Source: Parasponia andersonii
Taxonomy: Eukaryota > Streptophyta > Magnoliopsida > Rosales > Cannabaceae
Direction: 5' to 3'
Length of the DNA: 64,000 nucleotides
Assembly: GCA_002914805.1 (NCBI GenBank)
Contig: JXTB01000061.1
Span: forward strand, 939,215-1,003,214
The notes beneath the pieces are model-generated. The model did no database searches. It was not told where the DNA came from and saw nothing but the letters and a program-made list of their open reading frames with translations. Positions 11,331 to 23,095 of the stretch are shown in pieces (the first letter of the stretch is position 1; each line of letters begins with the position of its first letter). The translations under genes and the position numbers were made by a program.

Positions 11331-13216
11331 TACCATTAAATTTATTGGAGGGTTCATGATTACTTGTAATCCTGTATCCAAAAGAAAATAGGTTAACTTT
11401 TTAGATTATACTCATGAGAGTTGTCTACGTACTTTTTTCAGGTATCGAATCCTGATGTATTTCTAATTTACCTTCAAAATAGCAAAACGTCAATTAAACT
11501 ATATACGAAAACGGCTATAGAGAATTATGTAGACCATGTGGAGAGAATAGAATAAAATAAGGAGATCTAGAATTGTGGTGCCCAAGGTTCTCACATGCAT
11601 ATTAAGCCAATAATAATTATGTTCTAATTGCATATTAGGCATCTAGAAGTCTTTAATACTATTTTTGTAGCAACATACTCATTCATTATGTTATGTGCAT
11701 TTACATACATGTTATTACACTAATGATTATCGAAATATCCCAATGTAGTGTAAAGGTTCAATATCCTCAGAGAGAGAGCTCGGTGTGCTAAAAGAACAAA
11801 GAATATAATTATGAAAGTAATACTATGTGCACATGCATTTACTTACTGATAACTTAATTAAATAGTAGTTTTCGATAAAAAGCATCTTTCATGCGTTTCA
11901 GAACCAAATTCACTGTGCATTCTATAAATTGGGAAATTATACTTTATTTGCATTATCAATTAAAGTCTAATGGACTTTCTTTTTATGTTTAATGATTGGT
12001 TATGGGCTAGGTTCCACCAAATTAGAATAAGATTGGCCATATAGGATCATAAGTCAAAGTATGACTAGATTTCACTTTCTAAGCTAGGTTTCACCATTTT
12101 GGTCTACACTTGGGTGTATAGGATTGACCAGCAACGTGGTGAGTATGCTAAGAATGTTTTAGAGCTTGACACATGGAAAGTAGTGTGTAAAATACCCAAA
12201 ATACCCCTTAGAATTTAAGTTATACCATTCTTAGCCTTTAAGTATTGATTTTTGACCAAATCTGGTCATTTGCTTTCTCTTTCTCTCCAGCCACGATCTG
12301 AGCCTCTCCAATAACATTTTACACTTCTCTCAACTTCTCTTAACCATCTCCAAGAGTTTCCAAGTGGTAGAACTCAAGTTGGAGCCCTAGAAAGCAAGAT
12401 ACACCAAAACTAGTCAAGGTAATTCTATTAAGTTCTTCTTTTCAAGTCTTGTCCTTTGATTTCAATTCTCTACTTGTTCCCACTTGAATAATGGTTCCTT
12501 CAGGTCATATTAAGTTCAAAAATCTAATTCTAAACCTAGAGAATCAGTTTGGTGGAGGTAGAAGGCAAGAAATCTAACAAAAGCTCAAACTAGTCAAAGT
12601 GAGCATTATGTATGATTTTGAACTTATAGCTAATTTCTTTTGTGTTAGCCCTTAAACCAAAGTAATTATCCGGTGAATAATGATCCTAGGAACCTTATAT
12701 ATCACTGGAAACATAAAATTTAGGTGGAGGATTAAAGTTAAACCTAAGGCCCCAAAGATTGCTATTTATGGAATTAAGTGTTTTCATGTGTGGTAGATTA
12801 AGTTTTCCATATTTTTGATCTGATTTCTTACACTTATAGTATATATTTTATTGATTCTATTAGTTATTACATTTATTTTATGGCTGATTATGATGGCACA
12901 CAAGTGTAAAAGTCGTTTAAACTTTGTAAAAGATTGAAAGGAATTCAAATGCACTTAGGTTGTTCCAAATGATCCTCTTTGATGTGTATATGTGGGAATT
13001 GGATTGTCAATTGTTATCGCAGGTTTAAAACCATGATTTTAATCATGTGGGAATGTCCCTAAAATAGGGGAGGTGCTGTCCAAATATTTTTAAAATGAAA
13101 TGACACCATTTAGGAGCAAATGGACTTGTTTTTACAAAATTATGTGCCATTTTGGATCATTTTGTGCTAATGAACTAGCATTCATATTTTAAATACTTTT
13201 CAACAGTTTTTCAATG
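11331..13216. other. Intergenic with leader-like segment
   Basis: There is no supported gene. Bases 12160-12640 look like a transcribed leader: a pyrimidine-rich GCTTTCTCTTTCTCTCCAG, a CTCTCCAAG run, and two related segments ending AACTAGTCAAGGTAATT (about 12410) and AACTAGTCAAAGTGAGC (about 12590). Such leaders occur in plant LTR elements, but no LTR pair can be closed because the assembly gap follows. Confidence 0.3.
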
Positions 13217-13837
13217 NNNNNNNNNNNNNNNNNNNNNNNNNNNNNNNNNNNNNNNNNNNNNNNNNNNNNNNNNNNNNNNNNNNNNNNNNNNNNNNNNNNN
13301 NNNNNNNNNNNNNNNNNNNNNNNNNNNNNNNNNNNNNNNNNNNNNNNNNNNNNNNNNNNNNNNNNNNNNNNNNNNNNNNNNNNNNNNNNNNNNNNNNNNN
13401 NNNNNNNNNNNNNNNNNNNNNNNNNNNNNNNNNNNNNNNNNNNNNNNNNNNNNNNNNNNNNNNNNNNNNNNNNNNNNNNNNNNNNNNNNNNNNNNNNNNN
13501 NNNNNNNNNNNNNNNNNNNNNNNNNNNNNNNNNNNNNNNNNNNNNNNNNNNNNNNNNNNNNNNNNNNNNNNNNNNNNNNNNNNNNNNNNNNNNNNNNNNN
13601 NNNNNNNNNNNNNNNNNNNNNNNNNNNNNNNNNNNNNNNNNNNNNNNNNNNNNNNNNNNNNNNNNNNNNNNNNNNNNNNNNNNNNNNNNNNNNNNNNNNN
13701 NNNNNNNNNNNNNNNNNNNNNNNNNNNNNNNNNNNNNNNNNNNNNNNNNNNNNNNNNNNNNNNNNNNNNNNNNNNNNNNNNNNNNNNNNNNNNNNNNNNN
13801 NNNNNNNNNNNNNNNNNNNNNNNNNNNNNNNNNNNNN
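13217..13837. other. Assembly gap (621 N)
   Basis: The sequence is N throughout. Reading frames drawn across it are artefacts. Confidence 0.99.
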
Positions 13838-13971
13838 TTTTTATCAAAACAAAAGGTAATGTTTAAGAAAGAATAATACTTCATAGTTTGACTGTATATG
13901 ACAATATGGTTAAACTAGGGGGTGTTTCAAGAATAAAGTAGAAGATTGTATATTTATAGGCAAATAAGATA

Positions 13972-14218
13972 TGTTTAATAAATTAGAAAGTCTATTAATT
14001 AGATAATTAATAATAATTATCTTTAGATAACCTAGTCAAAATAGGATACTTACTTGATTTGAATTTCGGGTATCAATTTAGATGCTTACCTGATATTATC
14101 TGATAGGTGCCTTCAATATCCAATAATTACTATTTCAGAAAATATATTCGTATCATCCATAAATAATCAAATGTCACATGTTTGGCTAAAATAGAATTGA
14201 CAAATTCTGATCCTAACA
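13972..14218 (-). repeat. Putative 3' LTR of coding-free element
   Basis: This is the left copy of the 247-bp direct repeat. It differs from the right copy at scattered positions, mostly transitions. Confidence 0.5.
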
Positions 14219-14519
14219 ATCAGTCCTCCACTCCTTAGTACGAGTTTATTCGGACTAGAGGAGTAGACACAAAAGATGTTTTTTTGCCTCCATTTTTCCT
14301 ACAATTCTTTATATTATATAAGTAATATACACTCACATAACTTTTTTAGATAAGCATGGGCAATTATGCTAAGTAGTCAAATAATTACATGTCATGAATG
14401 TTCATATAAAAGATAGAAACCATCATTATGTAGAAATTGACTTGCCTGAATAGGACCATATTGTACTAAGTGTGGAATGTCCATGATGATTCTACACCTT
14501 GCTAAATCATATTTTATTA

Positions 14520-14935
14520 GGAGCGTATGACTCTCAAGACACGTATGTCTGAAAAAATCGGCTCTACGGAGAACATGGCATCCAAAATTCTTCATCGGAT
14601 AGTAGCCAGTCCACCCGCAAGCACTCCTGCACCGTTTTAATACTTAGTTAGTTAGTGGCATGACTCTTTAGGGTACGTATGCCTAAAAGGATCAGCTCAA
14701 CTAGATGAGTCAAGCGTCTGACATTCTTCATTGGAATTAGCTAACTCACTAGCAAGGAATTTATACCCTATTACGAAAATAGTGAGGGGGTGTATAGCTC
14801 TCAGGACATGTATGTCCAAGAGAATTGGCTCGTGAATGGACTAAATATCCGAAATTCTACATCAGAATAAACTAATCCATCCATAAGGAAGACTGCACTC
14901 TACTAGGCTTAGTGAGGGGACTTTAAATCATAGGT
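14520..14935. repeat. Three tandem ~135-bp repeats
   Basis: Three diverged copies begin near 14527, 14659 and 14796. Each has GACTCT(C/T)..G..(A/T)CGTATG or a close variant, then an AAAA-GGCTC block, a GACATTCTTCAT-like block and CTCACTAGCAAG-like or CATCCATAAGGA sequence. The spacing is 132-137 bp. No frame runs through the array. Confidence 0.6.
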
Positions 14936-15239
14936 TCAAGTATTGATTTTTATACATATAAAATACACACATAATTCATGTTTATTAACTCACTTATTCT
15001 CATCAATCAAACAAATAAATGGATCATATGCAATAAATTCATGACTAATAATTGAATAAAGATAAAACTTTCATGGTATAAAAATCTTTTAAGGTGTAAA
15101 AGTAAAGACGTACATGTTGCTCCGTATCTATATTTTGATGTAATAATTTTATCTAAGAATAAACAATAAACATGAAAATATGTGAGGACATTAAATGTAT
15201 TGATATCAATAAAATTGAATATATCAATTACTCAAGTAA

Positions 15240-16010
15240 TTCAAATAAGTAAAAAATCCAAGTAATCTTTCAAGAAATCCAGAGAATTCAAACACATCAA
15301 ACAATTCAAATCAAACTATCCAATTCATTTACACTTGGTAATCCTCAAATCAACCATGTACAGACAATCTAAATCAATCAATTCAACTACCAGTAAAATC
15401 AATCATTTCTGTCAATCTAAACAAGTTGTCATAAAGTAAATCATTCCAATAAAAAGTTATCACAAGACAAACAAGCCACGCAATTCAAGCTGATTAAACA
15501 TCAAATGAGTCAATCCAAACAAGTCACTAAATTCAAGCCAATTGATTCAAGCTATTCAAATAGCAAATAAATCACTCCAAATAAATCAAACCAATCAAAC
15601 AGTAAACAAGTCACTCTAATCAAATCAAGCAATTCAAGCTAATCAAATAGCAAATAATCCAATCAAAAGGTTTCATACCCTAAACAATTTCAACCACTCA
15701 AGCCAAACAATCCATCAATCCAATTATTTAAGCTAATCAATCCAGATAATTAAGCAACAAAGTCAAATATTTCAAACCAACAAACTAAACAGATAAAACA
15801 ATTCAAATCAAATACCACATAAACACAGTCCAACCAAAATATTTTATATTTCAAGTAATTCCAAAGATCCAAACCAAACAATCGAATCAATCATTTATGC
15901 AATTCAATTCAATCCAACATTTCATTCATAGTAATAAATCAATTATCTATTTCAAGTATATAATCTAAACACTTCAATCAATTCAATCAAGCAATAATTC
16001 CTCATACAAA
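15240..16010. repeat. G-poor CAATCAA/AATTCAA degenerate repeat
   Basis: About 770 bp are made almost wholly of A, C and T on the + strand, built from short words such as AATCAATCC, CAATTCAA and CAAATCAAGC with no fixed period. The strand bias is strong and the ends are fairly sharp. There is no open reading frame. It looks like slippage expansion of a short word followed by drift. Confidence 0.6.
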
Positions 16011-16084
16011 CAACTATTAGTATTAGAATACTTATCTCTTTTAGAGCTCGACAAAACTCTAAGAAGTTGATATCTAATTAGAGA

Positions 16085-16290
16085 TTTTTTTTTTTAAAAA
16101 AAAGTGGGGCTTAACTAATGACCTCCATTTGTTACAAATTAAAGAAAAGTATCTATTACTATCTAATCCTCATCCTACCATATTAGAAATAATAGGTTTT
16201 CATGCCTACTTCTGGTATGACTCGAACCTACGACCGAGATTCTAAATAGTGGGTACTCTTACCACTTGAGCTAATCCACTTCGTCCATAT
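16085..16290 (-). mobile_element. tRNA-derived SINE
   Basis: Read on the minus strand it has an A box (TTAGCTCAAGTGG) and a B box (GGTTCGAGTCAT), then a body ending TTAATTTGTAACAAATGG and AGTTAAGCCCCAC with a T-run and A-run. It is the second copy of the family at 9236-9400, in the opposite orientation and better preserved. Confidence 0.75.
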
Positions 16291-17576
16291 CTAATTAGAG
16301 TTATGTCAACTTTCTGCAACATGAGCCTATGTTACCTTTCTTTATCCTTTTATTATCACCTTAAGTGCGAGTTTACTCGGACTAGAGGAGTTGAGAATTA
16401 TCCTAGATCACGTTCCAATTGAGTCTCCTACTAGATATACAAAAGCAATAGAGAACTCCAAAAGAAGAAAGTGTCATGATCATTGGATATGGTGACAGTG
16501 ATAACACAAACATAAAAAGAAATATAAATAAAAATCTAATTATACTAAATTTACATTATAAAATACATCTTCTAATACAGAAATAGAAATCAGATTAATG
16601 GATAATAATAATAATAATAAAACTTGCACAAAGATGAAAACAAAGACAGGTTGCGACTAAAGATAAATGTCGATATATGTATTATATATATAAATATACA
16701 TACATTATCAAAAATTACTAGAATCTAAAAAATATGTGATTAAAAATCTGTATGGTCATATTTCTAGAAAAACCAAGTTAACTGTTCTGAAATTTAAATA
16801 AAGATAAAATAAAAATAGAAATAAAAAAGAATTGACATGTACCAAATATACCTCTAAGTACAATACTTCAAATACTAAAATGTATTTATATTGACTATTT
16901 ATAAATTTAATTCGATTATACATTATATAAAAAGTTCTATACGATTCAAGTATATTAAATACAAATATCTGTAAAATAAAGAACTGTGGCGAATTGGTAA
17001 ACACGTATCTTTAGAGAGTTTACTACAAAAAGTGTCAATGAGAAGAATAATAAAATAAATAAACACTGGTTAACTATGCATATTAAGATATTAATTAAAT
17101 AGAAAAAAGAGGTGAATTAAAACCCAAAGGAAGTGACTAACAAAGTTTTTTTTTTTTTTTAAAGAAGATGGAAGGATAAAACTTTTATGTAGGAAATTAC
17201 ATGTAAGCAGTAACATATTTCAGAAACATGGAAAAGTATATATGAATCTTTCTGTTTTTTGGAAAAATATTTACCAATTAATCATATACGCTGATGGTTA
17301 TTAAGTCAAGAGATAATACATATAGTTCACATCAAATAATATTCAAATCCAAATTCAAGAGAACAATTGCAAAAAATTAAAATAGATATACAATTTAGCC
17401 AACTATTGCATAAATACATATCTTTATAATTTAAGCCAAAGTTTTTATTTAAAAGAATTTAGACCAAATTAAATATTTATGGTAGCTTATACTCAGACAT
17501 GGAGCTGATAAATGATTAATTCACTCATAAATCAAATATCATTCAACTCAAATAATTATAAGTTCTCAAGTATTTT
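16291..17576. other. AT-rich interior of coding-free element
   Basis: No gene is seen. A copy of the CGAGTTTACTCGGACTAGAG segment found beside the left LTR (about 14240) recurs at about 16367-16387, supporting a shared origin within one element. A short (AAT)n run lies near 16600. Confidence 0.45.
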
Positions 17577-19001
17577 TGTTGGTTTGATGTCTTTTTATTT
17601 TATTTTTTTAGTTTTTATGAATAAACGAGAATCAAAAAATTTTGGTGATAGATATTGATATTTCAACTATTTGAGATGAAAGTTGAGTCCGATACGAATA
17701 CAACACAATAAAAATCAGGCAAAATAGAGCTAAAAAGAAGAAATGGAGCCCCCAACAAGAAAAATTGTCGTGCTAAGTTCTAAAACTGAAAGTACCACGA
17801 CACTGTAATAGTAGCATCGCGGCACTGTCTAGAAAACTGAGTTCCAAAGGCTAGAGTACTGCGATGCTTGCCAAGGAGCGCTGCGGTGCTACATAGTATT
17901 CGGAAATACATTTTTGGCGAGTTTTTAGAGCCAATCTGGACCATTAATGCTATTTAATTGAATAGTTGACATATCACCTGGCCTAGGTCAGCTTGGAGTC
18001 CCTTAAATACATTCTTAAGCTTCTATTTAATGTGTAGAGAGTTGGACAGAAATACAACAAAGTGAACTCAAAAATCCTAGAGAGGAAGGAGCTTAGAGAA
18101 AAAATCTTGGAGAGTATGCTTGAGAAAGTGGCTTGAAGAGATTAAAGCTTGAAGTTCTACCTCTACAAAAGAGTTCTTCTCTTCCTTTTTCTCACTTTAG
18201 TCTCATTTGAATTTTATACTATGCTTGATTGTTGAATATGTTTGGATATATGAAATTCTTATTGAGATTAGTATTGGATTCTCCTATGTTGTATAAATTA
18301 TTATATGCTTGAGGCATGTTGTAGCTTATACTTTGATTCTATGTCTTGATTTCCATGTTCTTTGATGTTGTTTTTGAATTTATTTATGCAATTTCATACT
18401 TAATACTTTTCAACTAATTATCTATTAGTTGGATAATTTGATTTCTAAAATTTGACACTTGAGAGAGGGAATTTTAGAAATAACCACAGGATAGTAAAAC
18501 CTAGGATTTTGTAGAGTTTGAGAGAATCTGTAATTCCTTTGAAGCCAAAATCAAAGAACTATTAAATATAATGAATTATTAATTTCTAAGTTTAGAATAA
18601 AGATATTAGAACCGAGATTTAGGAGTGATTTTACTCGGCACTCGAGAGAGGGAATAGAAATACCTTTGGATTCTTGGTTTATAAAATAAGAATAATTGAT
18701 TTCAATGCAATTGGTGATCAAAAGATATAGTTGATAGATAGTTGAATTCAATCCCCTAGTACATTTGTGCATAGAATTTTCATATTTTATTTTTATTTTT
18801 GTATTTATATTTATCTTTGTATTGATTTAAGTTACAAATGCATATAGTTTGATTGCCTAGATAAAGTTTAAAGACGACAATTCCAGTACTTAGTGATAAT
18901 TTAATATCTAATTTCTCATGGGATCGATAACTCTCTTATCACTTTATTACTTAATTACGACCCTTGCACTTGCGGTTATTTTATGTATATGTATTTAACC
19001 A
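17577..19001 (+). mobile_element. Solo LTR-like block
   Basis: This 1.4-kb block starts TGTTGGTTTGATGTC and ends near TATTTAACCA. It contains repeated GCGGCACTG/CTGCGGTGCT phrases near 17790-17900, a TTAAATACATTC TATA-like site near 18003, a leader rich in GAG and TTCTTCTCTTCC, and GATCGATAACTCTCTTATCA then CCCTTGCACTTGCGG near its end. These phrases are usual in long LTRs of Athila/Tat-type plant elements. There is no partner LTR in the window and no clear target-site duplication, so a solo or truncated LTR is the best reading. Confidence 0.42.
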
Positions 19002-19009
19002 AAAATCCT

Positions 19010-19230
19010 GTCAGAATCTGAAAAACTATTGAATGTGAGATGAGGTTGACACCGTAATCATAAATAACTCGTGTATAGATGAGGTTATAATTGGAGTCTA
19101 AATAACCCGATTTAAGTGAGGTTCCTACCAAAGTCTAAATAACCCATATATCAGTGAGGATTTACACCGGAGTCAAAACAATCTAAGGTTAAGCATGATA
19201 GAGTCAGAGTCAAGACCACTGTAAAGATGA
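19010..19230. repeat. Degenerate ~50-bp tandem repeats
   Basis: Four or five loose copies of a unit of the form GATGAGGTTnnnnnnGGAGTCTAAATAACCC can be read here, for example near 19070, 19120 and 19157. The downstream sequence to 19620 has phrases such as GGGGACGTAGGTAAACTATG and TTCACTCCCCTTATTGGG, which are typical of the R/U5 and leader part of plant LTR elements. Confidence 0.45.
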
Positions 19231-19623
19231 TAGTGTACCTAAAAAAAATTCACTCCGTTTGAAAAAGAGTCGATCAAGGCCATAATCTTGATCCGATAAT
19301 AGAAAGTTCGAAATAAGTTGTCGAGAGCCGGGGACGTAGGTAAACTATGGTCTTTGTTGAACCTTATAAAAACTGAATTTGTATTATCTCTATCCCTACA
19401 CTCTTTATCTTATTGTAAAACTATTTGATTATATGTTTGATATTTATTGTGCTTAATTGACTTGATATTATTGTTATATCTTTGTTATTATTGTTTATTT
19501 AGCCCCAAAGTTTCAAAATAGTAGCCTATAGTTTTATATAGTTGAAAAGTTTCTTAAAAACTTTTAGAACTTGATTCACTCCCCTTATTGGGTAGTTAAT
19601 CTTGGGCTAATAAAAATAAGAGA

Positions 19624-19871
19624 TGTTTGATAAATAGGAAATTCTATTGATTAGATAATTAATAATAATTATCTTTGGGTAACCTAGTCAAAATAGCATA
19701 TTTACTTGATTCGAATTTTGGGTATCAATTTAGATGCTTATCTAATATTATCTGATAGGTGCCTTCAATATCCAATAATTATCACTTTAGAAAATATATT
19801 CGTACCGTTCATAAATAATTAAAATGTAATGTGATTGATTAAAATAGAATTGACAAATTCTGACTCTAACA
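19624..19871 (-). repeat. Putative 5' LTR of coding-free element
   Basis: This is the right copy of the direct repeat described for 13972-14218. On the minus strand it starts TGTTAGAGTCAGAATTTGTC. Confidence 0.5.
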
Positions 19872-19889
19872 GTAACTATGTTTGTTAGT

Positions 19890-20315
19890 AGTCTTGATCG
19901 GTAACTAATAACTAAAGAAACTAGTAACCAATCTAGTTACTAGTTACTGGTAATTACCCATCTAGTTACCAATGTGGTGATTATTCTTTAATAATTATGG
20001 TTACTAATATGGTAGTGAATGTGGTAATCAATATGGTAACTAATACCTAGAGAAACCAGTAACCAATCTAGTTACTAATTGCTAGTAATTACCCGTCTAG
20101 TTACCAATTTGGTGATTATTCTTTAATAATTGTGGTTACTAATATTATATCAAATATGATAGCCAATAACTAGAGAAACCAGTAACCAATCTAGTTACTA
20201 GTTACCGGTAATTACCCATCTGGTTATCAATTTAGTGATTATTCTTTAATATTTACGATTACTAATATGGTAGGGAATGTGGTAATCAATATGGTAACCA
20301 ATAACTACTCTTCTG
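19890..20315. repeat. Tandem ~123-135-bp repeat, GTAAC-rich
   Basis: Three copies share AGTAACCAATCTAGTTAC starting at 19923, 20058 and 20181, followed by GGTAATTACCC and GTGATTATTCTTTAAT. The second unit lacks part of the GGTAATCAATATGGTAAC segment, which explains the uneven period. The flanks to about 20540 carry more of the same words without a clear period. Confidence 0.75.
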
Positions 20316-20759
20316 ATTGACCATTAAATTTGAAACTAGTAACTAGATTAATAATTGATAACAAATAACTAGTATTGTATATAGTAGCTTATCTGAAAAA
20401 TAATAACCAATTACTATTATTGTAAGTGGGCTAGTTTGGGAACCAAATACAAAAGTGATTCCAATGAATTACTAAATACTCGTTTCTTGAGGTAGTTGGT
20501 TATTAAGTATTTCTTGTTTGCTAAGATAGTTGGTTACTTATGGTAACTACCTTTGATAATTTAATAGATTCTCATTTTTTCTATAATAATAAGAAATAGA
20601 AAAAAAATCTTAGTTAAAACAAAATTATATAAGAGTTAAACAATAACAAAAAGATTTAAAAAAATATCTATTTTGTTATTATTTAACTCATTCCCTAATG
20701 ATTAAATAAAAAATCAAAGTAATGCCTCATGTTATTTTTGTTCTTTTTTTTTTTTTTTT

Positions 20760-20965
20760 TGGTTAAAGAGGTTAATGCCCTATTTGAAAAAATTAGGGAA
20801 AAAACAAATTAAAAGGAATGAAAAAAGGAAAAAATAGGAAAAAAAAAAGAAACAAAAATCAAAAGGGAAAGGAAATAAAAAAAAAGAATAGAAAAAAAAG
20901 AAACAAAAAGTAAAATGGCAAATAATAAATATACGAAAAAAAGGGGGAAAAAAATAAGAAATGAA
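20760..20965 (+). repeat. Purine-rich tract
   Basis: About 200 bp are almost all A and G on the + strand, with few pyrimidine interruptions, following an 18-T run at about 20743-20760. The Phe-rich reading frame seen on the opposite strand is a by-product of this composition. Confidence 0.7.
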
Positions 20966-21045
20966 GGTTTGAAACTTGGACCTTGAGGGAGAGTAAGCAT
21001 GTAAGGCTAAACCACGAGGCTAGTTTAGCTTGAGCCGTTCCATCA
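20960..21045 (-). mobile_element. Possible tRNA-derived SINE head
   Basis: The minus strand reads GCTAAACTAGCCTCGTGGTTTA, then CAAGGTCCAAGTTTCAAACC, a plausible but decayed A box and B box pair. The purine tract and T-run to its left would be the SINE tail. The match to the pol III boxes is weaker than in the other SINEs here. Confidence 0.35.
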
Positions 21046-22324
21046 GGACCTCACCATTTTTATTACATAGCATGTCATTCTATTTTGTGTCACAATGCTT
21101 TTTAAAAATGACAATTGTGTGCGATATTAAAAGTGAATTATTTAAGTTCACTTTATCTAATTTCTTTTTATTTCTTCCGTAAAACTCCAATTATTGTTCT
21201 AACTTAGAGTCAGATTATAAATTTATAATAGATTTCAAATTTAAAAATTAATGTTGATAATAACTAAAATATACACTATAAACTGAATAAAATGTCAAAA
21301 TATAATGTATAAAAGTGATACTATCACTTAATAAATATCTACAATATGTGCTTTTTAACTAAAATGCCCCTGAAAACTTGTTCAAATCTTTCAAAACCAT
21401 TTTGAAAACCACATTTATAAGATAATATGTATAGCTTAAGATAGCTAATCAGAAGTTTTAAGTTGTTCTAAGGTAATTTATGTGTTAAAAAATTAATTTT
21501 GTGTTAAATTTTGCGAGTTTAAACAAAATATAGCGATAATTGTTGATAAATTTCGATGATTTTCGATGATTTTTTCAATATAAGTTACATTTATATGAAA
21601 GTCGTATTTTTAATAAAATTTCTATAAAACTCATATTTTCGACACTTTTGGTGCAATTATAATATGAGCTGTCTAGTTGTTTGACCGTTCTTTAACCCAA
21701 ATTATGTGACCAATTTTAAATGTTTATAACTAAATATCCAATTCACTTAATGACAAAAATAGAAATACAAAACATTCTATAACTAAAGCGGTCATTTAAC
21801 TAGTTTTCTTTTGATGGTGATATTTCTGATAGAATTTTGAAAAAATTGTTATTTTAGATTACATTTCGATGCAACTGGTATTTTGGATACTTTTGGAAGA
21901 TATTTTAATAAGGGGTATTTTCAATACAATTTTGATTTTAAGTAGCATTTTCGATGAATTCTGATTGTTTTTAATACCATTTTGATGGAGTGATATTTTT
22001 TTATATAATTTTAATAATTTTGGACAATTTCGCAAATTATGTTTAAAAATTTCAAAAATTTAACTCAAATTTGATTTTTTTTTAACACATAGATTATCTC
22101 GAAACATAATAATAAACTATTTAAACTATACCCATTGTATTTAAGCAAAGAAATTATGGTGACAACTTAAGAAATAAAATAGGCTACAAACTTTTCAAAT
22201 GTACTTTTGTCTAAAAATTGCCCGGAAGCATTATTTCAAATATTTATTGAATCGAGCATTTAAGTCAAATATGAAGTGTTTGGAAGAATATTTAATAGAA
22301 TTTCTCCATAGTTTATATATTGTT
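21046..22324. other. AT-rich intergenic, nothing recognised
   Basis: I see no gene or RNA. Repeated phrases such as TTTCGATGATTTT and ATTTTGATGGAGTG near 21540-21990 suggest weak internal repetition only. Confidence 0.5.
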
Positions 22325-23095
22325 ATAAATAATATAGATAGAGTACATAATATTAGAGTATAAGAATATTGATGCTAAATACAAAGAGATTAATATGAGA
22401 AAATTCTTTTCTTCCCTCTTTCTCCCTTCTCTTATTTCTCTTCTTTAAAATTATATATATATATATTTTGAACAAAACATTTGTAATTCTATCAATTTGG
22501 TAAAATAATACTACCGTCAAACAACCAATTATCAATAATATCATGAACAAAATTTATGAACAGTACAGGTAAATGATATAATAAATATATGGCGAAGTAA
22601 AACATAAATAAATAAATGAAACCAAATAAAATAAATGATAACCACAAAATATTCCAAATTAGAAGATAAATATTCGGGAATGATAAGAACAAGTTGAAAG
22701 AAGATAACAAAATCTAATTCCACACAGATTTATATATGTGTAATAATACCCATCAACTTAATAAGCATTTGCCCATACGATAATGCAAGATAAACCAAAA
22801 TCACTTTTGGCAAACAATAAAATTTCAAATATATGGGTTCTAATCAAAGAGGCTGTCTAGATATTTTCGGTAAGGATAATGGTAATACTCACAACGCTTT
22901 CTAAGATTAATTAAATAATATATTGTTGAGTATTTCTTCGTTAAAAATAATAGCCGTTGATAACGTAATATAAATAATATAGATAGAACGTATAATATTA
23001 GAATATAAGAATACTAATGCTAAACACAAAGAGATTAAAATGAGAAATTTTTTCTCCTCTTACTTCTCTTATTTATTTTCTTTAGTTATGTTTTT
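22325..23095. repeat. Direct repeat pair (~120 bp) 640 bp apart
   Basis: Bases 22328-22450 and 22969-23092 are diverged direct repeats sharing ATAAATAATATAGATAGA, AATATTAGA(G/A)TATAAGAATA, ACAAAGAGATTAA and CTTCTCTTATTT. Together they could be the short LTRs of a TRIM-like element of about 770 bp, but the ends, the primer site and the polypurine tract are not convincing. The chance frames between them are not genes. Confidence 0.4.

Larger units (their letters stand above)
13972..19871 (-). mobile_element. Coding-free LTR-type element
   Basis: Two direct repeats of about 247 bp, 13972-14218 and 19624-19871, bracket 5.4 kb. They share the block TAGGTGCCTTCAATATCC and, read on the minus strand, start TGTTAG and end AAACA. 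Just inside the left repeat the minus strand reads AAGGAGTGGAGGACTGAT, a good polypurine tract, which orients the element to minus. Inside the right repeat lies GCCCAAGATTAACTACCC, which resembles a leader after a 5' LTR. I find no gag or pol domain, so it is a non-autonomous element or a remnant. No target-site duplication is visible. The interior holds a tandem array, a G-poor tract, a SINE and a second LTR-like block. Confidence 0.5.

Noticed and set aside
13189-13884. Reading frames of over 200 codons on both strands
   Set aside because: They run through the N gap and carry no real codons.
20809-21000. Phe/Leu-rich 63-codon frame that looks like a membrane protein
   Set aside because: The composition is forced by the purine tract on the other strand.
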